Shown here: positions 58,513-64,000 of the stretch, piece after piece | Position numbering within the stretch: the first letter of the stretch is position 1 | How the letters are laid out: each line of letters starts with the position of its first letter | Source of the DNA: Isoetes taiwanensis | Lineage: Eukaryota > Streptophyta > Lycopodiopsida > Isoetales > Isoetaceae | Direction: 5' to 3' | Assembly (NCBI GenBank): GCA_021234155.1 | Contig: JAJEKV010000020.1 | Coordinates: 5,196,563-5,260,562, forward strand | Length of the DNA: 64,000 nucleotides | Notes under the pieces: model-generated | Seen by the model: the letters and a program-made list of their open reading frames with translations, nothing else | Told to the model about the DNA's origin: nothing | Databases searched by the model: none | Position numbers and translations under genes: made by a program

Positions 58513-60910
58513 ATAGGGGTTCGGGTTTCTCTGGTTGTTTTTTTTTTTTACGATGGGCATGGTCTGAGGAAGGAACGGCTGGAACGAAGTCGTGGCAGCC
58601 ATGATCCGATGAAGAGGGGCGAATGGATGAGGATAGCGCTGTGCTGGAGGAGATGCTTGACATGCCGAGTCCAGTTATGTGGGATGCTGGTAGGCATATG
58701 TCTTGCAGAAAGGGCCCTCAGATTTCCGCTGCGCTGTGCATAAAGGATGGGCTACAGGAGAGTTTGAGAGCAGGGTATGTTGGCGATGGCCACTTCGTCT
58801 TATCCAACAGGTACTCCCTGAATTCAGTCATGTTTCTTCGCAGGCTAGCCAGGGGTGTGTCTAAGGGGTCCGTGGATGCTGAGGGGCAGCCACCGTAAAG
58901 CGCCTCGCGGGCAAAGATACGTGAGGTATGTGGGAAGGATTCCGGCTCTCTGACGATGTCAACATGCACAAAAGTAATTTTGAGGAGACTCCAAGCAACA
59001 TGCCTTGTGATGGAGGGGTTCAGCCGAGCCAGGACTTCCAGTTTGTGAATTTGCCAGGGTGTTCTGTTCCTGCAAACGTAGACAGGGCTGCTGATAACAG
59101 GGATAAGGGAGATGTTTCCTCTCTGCTCCAGTTCATTAGGAAGGTCCCTGTTTTTGAAGACAGGGGCCCTGGCAAACAAGTATTTGCTGGTAAGAGGAGT
59201 CTGTCAGTGAGGAAAAGAGTTATTGCAAAGCCTTCAAGATCGTCAGTTCCACACATGGATCAGCCCTCTTCCCTCGATGTTAGTGTGACTGTTAGCATAG
59301 GGGGAGCGGATGTATGGGATGCTGTGTATAACTGCATGTGTGGGTTCTTGGATGCGGAGTGTTTTAGTGGAATTGTCAGTTTAGAGAGAAGATCAGACTT
59401 GGACCATCTTCATCTGCAGTGCGTATTCAGGATTGCTTTGTCCAGTCCTACGGCAGTGAATACCAGGTTGAAGAGGGACTTGGGTTGGGATACACACAAA
59501 CTAACTGGTGCTGTTATTCTGTGTAAGGCCCTCAGAGACACCAAGCTGCACTGTTATGAGGGGATGCTAGGCTACTGTCTAAAGGACATGGGGAAGATGC
59601 ATCATAGGCATCACATGAAGGGTGTAACTGCTGACCAGATTGAATGGGGGAAGGACTTGTATGCGCTGTATGGAGCTGACGACATTAAGAATTGCATTAC
59701 TCTTGACAATCGGAACTTGCTTTTAAAGGCCATGCACTTGCAACTTTATCATGGGAGAAGGCAATTGACTGCATCTTTAATTCAGACTGTGTGCAGCATG
59801 CTTCGTACGGAGAAATTCGTGCACAGCGGTGCATGGGTTCTTCTATCTAATACTGCTTTTATCTCCCAGCAGCATGTGGAGGTCGCTTGGCGCTTAACTC
59901 TCAATCCCAAGTATGCCACTCATAGTGACGTAAGGAGTGTGGTCTATGGGCTTCCTCCTGGAATAGTCCAGGTGGAGAGGGTTGGAAAGACAGGAGATTC
60001 TGGGATGCTAAGGCAGTTGTTGAGGATGATGAAGAGAGTGATCAGAACGATGAAGGTAGGGAGGAAGATCACGATGGCCCTGCAGGCACACCCTTGGCTG
60101 GCTACCCATCTTACATCCCTCTCAATTTCCAGGATTGGTCGTTCTCTGCCCAGTAAGTTACAATGTCTTTGCTTTGCTCATGTACATATTTCTTCGTTTT
60201 GATGTAGGCACGATGAAAGAAGTTAACACTGCTTTGGCCGATGCAGATAGGGACGCTGTTTTCAGCCCATTTGTAAATATAGACATTGACTCAGATGAGG
60301 AACTGGAGAAGTGTGGTCATGCTACAGGTAAGAACATGTTTGAGTGCTTTCACCTTCATGTGGACATAGATTTGGTATCAAAGGAGACGATGATGAGCAT
60401 TAGAGAGTGCAAAACTGCTATGTGCAACACCATTCAGCGTTTGGAGGAGGCTTTGCACTGTCTAGACATGGAGGATCTGAAGGTCTCCTTAAAGCAACGG
60501 AGAGTCTTCCGTGGTTACGTCAATCTGATGCGTGCTCTCTTCATAAGGCACAATAACATGTTGGAGCGTCTGAGTCGCCTTTACTTTCGTGCTATGCATG
60601 CCTGACGTGGCTATGGAAGATGCTCTGAATTTGTTTTGGCTTCGTTCTTGGTGTGTAGATCATAGTTGTTTTATGTACAGCAGTTTTCTATCTTCTGTAA
60701 TGGCCTGCGTGGCCATTAGGTCTCTTTCTCGGGCTTCTTTGTGAAGCCTCTTTTGCTTTTTATGAATGTATGTAGTTGTATAAATACATGTATAGGGAGC
60801 AACAAATTGTACATGGGTGGGACGTGGAAATTCCAGGTCCCTTGATTTGGGATATTCATAGAATGATCTCTGGATCCGATGATCCAGAGTGAGCAATAAG
60901 GAGTGAGCAA
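58513..60910 (+). mobile_element. Replitron-like HUH element, copy B (right arm of palindrome)
   Basis: The 5' end is TATAGGGGTTCGGGTTTCTC, the gene runs 58,623-60,605, and the 3' end is at 60,910. A perfect 9-bp-stem hairpin CTCTGGATC-CGAT-GATCCAGAG (60,868-60,889) precedes GTGAGCAATAAGGAGTGAGC and the element end. HUH transposons often carry a hairpin beside the 3' cleavage site. About 2.4 kb long with a single gene. Confidence 0.8.
58623..60605 (+). pseudogene. HUH endonuclease (Rep-like) gene of copy B, nearly intact
   Basis: Starts MDEDSAVLEEMLDMPSPVMW. A frameshift at about 58,895 is followed by a 424-codon frame (58,928-60,202) with VSVTVSIGGADVWDAVYNCM, SGIVSLERRSDLDHLHLQ (HUH box) and CYEGMLGYCLKDMGKMHH (YxxK with nucleophile Tyr). 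The conserved C-terminal core YHGRRQLTASLIQ and LNPKYATHSDVRSVVYG follows. Another frameshift near 59,990 spoils the acidic linker. The tail block resumes after a possible 55-bp intron (GTAAGT 60,153 to TAG 60,207) and ends at a TGA at 60,603. HLHLQ plus YCxKD with no SF3 helicase fits Replitron endonucleases better than CRESS viral Reps. It would nick and rejoin single strands at the element ends. Confidence 0.8.
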
Positions 60911-61511
60911 AAAAGATGCAATGTGTTTGAGTTTTTGCTTCAAGAACATAATGATACAACTATGAAGGTGTTAAGATATACCAAGAATATGCCAAGACGA
61001 TTAACAACTTGCACCTGAAAGGGGGATTAAAAAAGAACAGTTTGCTGTAAAAAAACAGTTTGCTGTGCATTCTAATCTAGAGAGAGCAATTTGAGATGCA
61101 AGAAATTTCTTTCTAGTCTCAAGTAGCAACCACAATAAATTGACGTAATATCTGCCGTCGGCTTCCCTCACGTGTGAGTGGCTAACATCTGGGCCGTTGA
61201 TGGATTAAAAGATATTTAGACAGTCCAAGTAAGAGGAAGAATTTGGGACATCGATCCCAAAAATGGGACAGTCGGGACATGGAGAATACGGTCCTGGAAA
61301 AGCATTCAAACATGGGCGCTCCTAAGTCCAAGCTTGCAGGAGCTCCAATGAGCGTATTCCGGTACCCCCTCTCTCTGGCATGCAAATAGGCCTAAGTCGC
61401 TCTTTCTGCCCAAAGATCTTGATCCAAAGCCATGTGGGCTGCATTCTAACCACCAGGCAAAAAAACCCATATCTTCTTTTCTCTATATTTCATACAATAG
61501 AAGCTTTAGCT
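60911..61511. other. Intergenic region and probable TRM10 promoter/5' UTR
   Basis: The short direct repeat ACAGTTTGCTGT lies at about 61,037 and 61,056. The region 61,180-61,500 is richer in GC and probably holds the promoter and leader of the downstream gene. An upstream in-frame ATG at 61,380 exists, but 61,512 is preferred because the residues after it are acidic and Ser-rich while those before look like leader sequence. Confidence 0.5.
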
Positions 61512-63901
61512 ATGGAGGAGGCCGACTCCTCCTCATCCTCTTCCTTTTTTCATCTTCTTCGCCCTGGCCCTGTTAGGGCGCCCTCGGCTTTAGAAGCCGC
61601 CCCCCATGTTGGCCCTCGTTCTGCTGGCACCCCAGATCTTTCTGTAGCCGGCAGCTCTGGAAGTGGGCTTAATTTGGTTCTAGGTTTAGGGCTTCACCCA
61701 ACAGAGGTTTTGGTGGATGAACAGGGCACAAGGGTTTCGGCCATAGCTGCTGGGTCTGGAAGGATGGTAGCAGAGGATGACGATGAGGGTGTAGAAGGTG
61801 GGGAGTGGAATGGGGGCATTGGCTTAGAAGGAGCTACTAGAGATTTCATGGATGCTGTTTCTCAGGATGGAGCTGTTAGCGTAGTGCGCGGCGTGGATAT
61901 GCTCGGCGACGCTGTTGCAGTAGAGGTTTGTTCTTCTAATGATAATGGATTGGCTCAAAGGGCACATAGTGTTAGTGAGTGTAGAAGTGAAAAGGCTGTA
62001 AGTGTTAACTGGAACCCTGTTTCCCAAGATGGTGTTGCTAGAGGTCAAAGTGGTCTTGACACTGGAATTACTGATGGTAGCACTGCTGAAATGTGGGGCC
62101 AAAACGGTGAAGAAGGCCGCTCCGAGGTTTGCAATGATAGACTTTGTGAAAGGCAAGGTGATTCTGTTGTTGGTATGTTAGTTGGTAATTCAGATGGATG
62201 GACCGATGGTAATCAAAGAGAAGGCTCGGGTGATAGTAAGCATTTGTTTTTGGAGGATGATCGGCGATGGGGAAGTTCTTCGGGCAGGCGAGAGGATTCT
62301 GTTGTGGGCATGATTATGGAAGAATCAGACGGTGGGCCGGAAATATGTGGAGGGCATGCACAGGGCCAGCAGGATGCACATGAGCTTAGTGAACAGGGAG
62401 AAGTTCAGAAAGGGAGCTACAATAAGTCCAATGATCAGGAGGAAGTTCAAGAGGCAAGTTTTAAGTCTAATGAACAGGAAGCACCCAAGGAACAGATGGC
62501 AATTAGTGAAGAGAAAAGCAGTTTTGGTGTATCTGGAAAAAAGAGGCGAAGGGAAGAATCCACTGATGAGGTGGAGCAAAAAGCAGGCGAAGATGAATCA
62601 GCTCCTAATGCCAATGATGGAGGAGATGAAAAACCTTTGTCTAAAAGTGCACAGAAGAAGCTGCGCAAGCTAGAATGGTATGCTAAGAAAAAGGAGAACA
62701 TGCGGGCTCGTGAGAAGGAGAAGAAGCATCAGCAGAAAGAACAAAGAATGCAGGAATGGAATGCCCTTTCAGAGAGGGAACGTGAGGAAATATCACAAAG
62801 GAACAAGGAGACGCGGAAGGCTCGAAAGGAGCAAGCAGAGCAGAAGAAAGAGAGAATGCGAAATGCCTTAGGAACTGGCCAAAAGCTGGTGATAGATCTT
62901 GAGTTTTGTGAACATATGCGTCCGAATGAAATAATTAGTCTCGGACAGCAGGTAAGCTGATATGGCCTCTATTTTTCTATATATTAATTTTTTTTTGGAA
63001 GGGCACAGCACGTAAACTTGCATGGAAAATTCAGCCATATATCTTCTTCAATCTTTTGTAATTGTTGTTTCTCCATAGCATTACTTCAGGTTTGGCTTAA
63101 CTAATTTTTTATGTAAGTTTATTACTGTATTGCTACATCTTCCCTAATTTTATGTAAATATTATAGTGCTACATGTTCTGATTTTGGTGATATTTATGGT
63201 GTAGGTCATGTACTCATATGCAGCAAGTTCGAAGGCTGCAGTTCCTGCTTGCTTGTGCCTTACAGGTTTAACCGGCGACATCAAACTCCAGATGGAGAAG
63301 TTTCCTGGATTTGGAAATTGGTTTTTGAAAAGAGAAGAGAAGTCTTATATTGATGTATTTGAGGAGATGAAATCTGACCTTGTCTATTTAACAGCAGATT
63401 CTGACAATATTCTGGAAAGCTTAGATGATAACAAGATATATATTATAGGTGGCTTGGTGGACCATAATAGGTTGAAAGGTATAACCTTAAAGAAAGCAAA
63501 AGAGCAAGGTATTTCCACTGCAAGGCTTCCCATTGATGAGCATATGAAAGTTGCATCCAAGGTATTCTTATTTATGAGGGAATCCGTGCTGCTGATTTTG
63601 ATTACTTAGCTTACCTCTTAACTGCTCGTTTTTCAGTCTGACTACATAAAGTTTTCTTATTTGGACTATGATGTTGCAGGTATTAACAGTAAATCAGGTC
63701 ATTGAAATTCTTCTGGCGTATATGGAACACAGGGATTGGCCGAAGGCCTTATCCCAGGCTGTTCCACAAAGGAAGTTAACCGCAGAGAGAAATGGATGTG
63801 TAGCAGAAACAAATGAAGTGCCTGTCGATATGAATGCAGAGGTTGGCGATATAAATGCAGAAGCTGTCGGAGCAGACAGATTAGTTGTTGAAAGTACGTA
63901 A
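61512..63901 (+). CDS. TRM10: tRNA (guanine-9-N1)-methyltransferase, three exons visible
   Basis: Exons 61,512-62,951, 63,205-63,561 and 63,680-63,901, all with GT-AG introns in phase 0. The product is about 670 residues. A long acidic, Gly/Ser-rich N-terminal region (1-350) is followed by a Lys/Arg/Glu-rich helix (KKLRKLEWYAKKKENMRARE). The SPOUT-type TRM10 domain then begins LVIDLEFCEHMRPNEI and includes CLTGLTGDIK, YLTADSDNILESLDDNKIYI, GGLVDHNRLKGITLKKA and STARLPIDEHM. It ends VLTVNQVIEILLAYMEHRDW. TRM10 methylates N1 of G9 in several tRNAs using SAM. VYLTADSD and GGLVDxN are its signature loops. The enzyme is usually 300-450 residues, so the N-terminal extension is long. A stop TAA lies at 63,899; a GTAAC donor overlapping it means a further exon beyond the window cannot be excluded. 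Confidence 0.9.
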
Positions 63902-64000
63902 CATTAATTAGATGGGTTAGGGAATATTGTTTTTACTCCCTTGGTAATGTTATAAACTTTGCTGAAGAATAAATATAAATTTAAAAGATTCTTGCGCAGT

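Noticed and set aside
58623-60605. Endogenous CRESS-type viral Rep
   Set aside because: The HUH and YxxK boxes fit, but there is no helicase domain with Walker motifs, no capsid gene, and each copy ends in a defined hairpin, so a transposon is more likely.
55714-60910. Assembly artefact (false inverted duplication)
   Set aside because: The arms differ at many positions, carry different frameshifts and a 21-bp deletion in one, and have a distinct spacer.

Overview
The window is nuclear DNA of a land plant. Supporting this are spliced genes with GT-AG introns, plant-type gene families (a mitochondrial-type SET protein like ATXR4, a TRM10 tRNA methyltransferase, fragments of a SOS1-type antiporter and a plant carboxylesterase) and Copia, Gypsy, LINE and DIRS retroelements. 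DIRS-type tyrosine-recombinase retroelements and Replitron-like HUH elements argue against a flowering plant. A fern or another seed-free plant with a large, repeat-rich genome is my inference, not a proof. Only two loci look like working host genes: the ATXR4-like gene (49,069-52,814) and TRM10 (61,512-63,901). Nearly everything else is mobile DNA, most of it broken and nested.

Layout. 1-2.7 kb: minus-strand LINE (ORF1 plus the first codons of ORF2). 3.7-3.95 kb: a cluster of hairpins. 4.4-7.6 kb: decayed DUF7869-type gene. 7.9-8.5 kb: LINE 3' end. 8.6-13.6 kb: a Copia element (5' LTR, tRNA-Met-type primer site, protease and GAG-pre-integrase part of pol) interrupted by a dead DIRS-like element (RT, RNase H, tyrosine recombinase). 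13.6-20 kb: Copia gag, duplicated short segments and a MITE with a 9-bp target duplication. 20.5-22.9 kb: two LINE fragments in opposite orientation.

The central result is at 22,945-46,799. These coordinates are bounded by a 27-bp terminal inverted repeat (one mismatch) that starts CACAACAACCCC, with a 3-bp target duplication ATC outside it. If this 23.9-kb segment is removed, a LINE reading frame that stops at 22,944 resumes at 46,800. I read it as a giant CACTA/EnSpm-like, non-autonomous transposon. It has subterminal repeat arrays at both ends and carries fragments of two host genes with intron sequence. It also holds a 4.7-kb minisatellite (19-bp monomer, about two dozen G-box motifs). 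An 11,025-bp Gypsy element later inserted into its right subterminal array (592-bp LTRs, target duplication ACACC, an extra ORF after pol and a small antisense ORF with its own TATA box).

46.8-61 kb: the LINE 3' half, then the ATXR4-like gene with a Copia fragment in an intron. Around this gene are four copies or fragments of an HUH-endonuclease element with HLHLQ and YCLKD motifs and no helicase, best matching Replitrons. Two near-complete copies (55,714-58,430 and 58,513-60,910) lie head to head as a large imperfect palindrome, each ending in a 9-bp-stem hairpin. 61.5-63.9 kb: TRM10.
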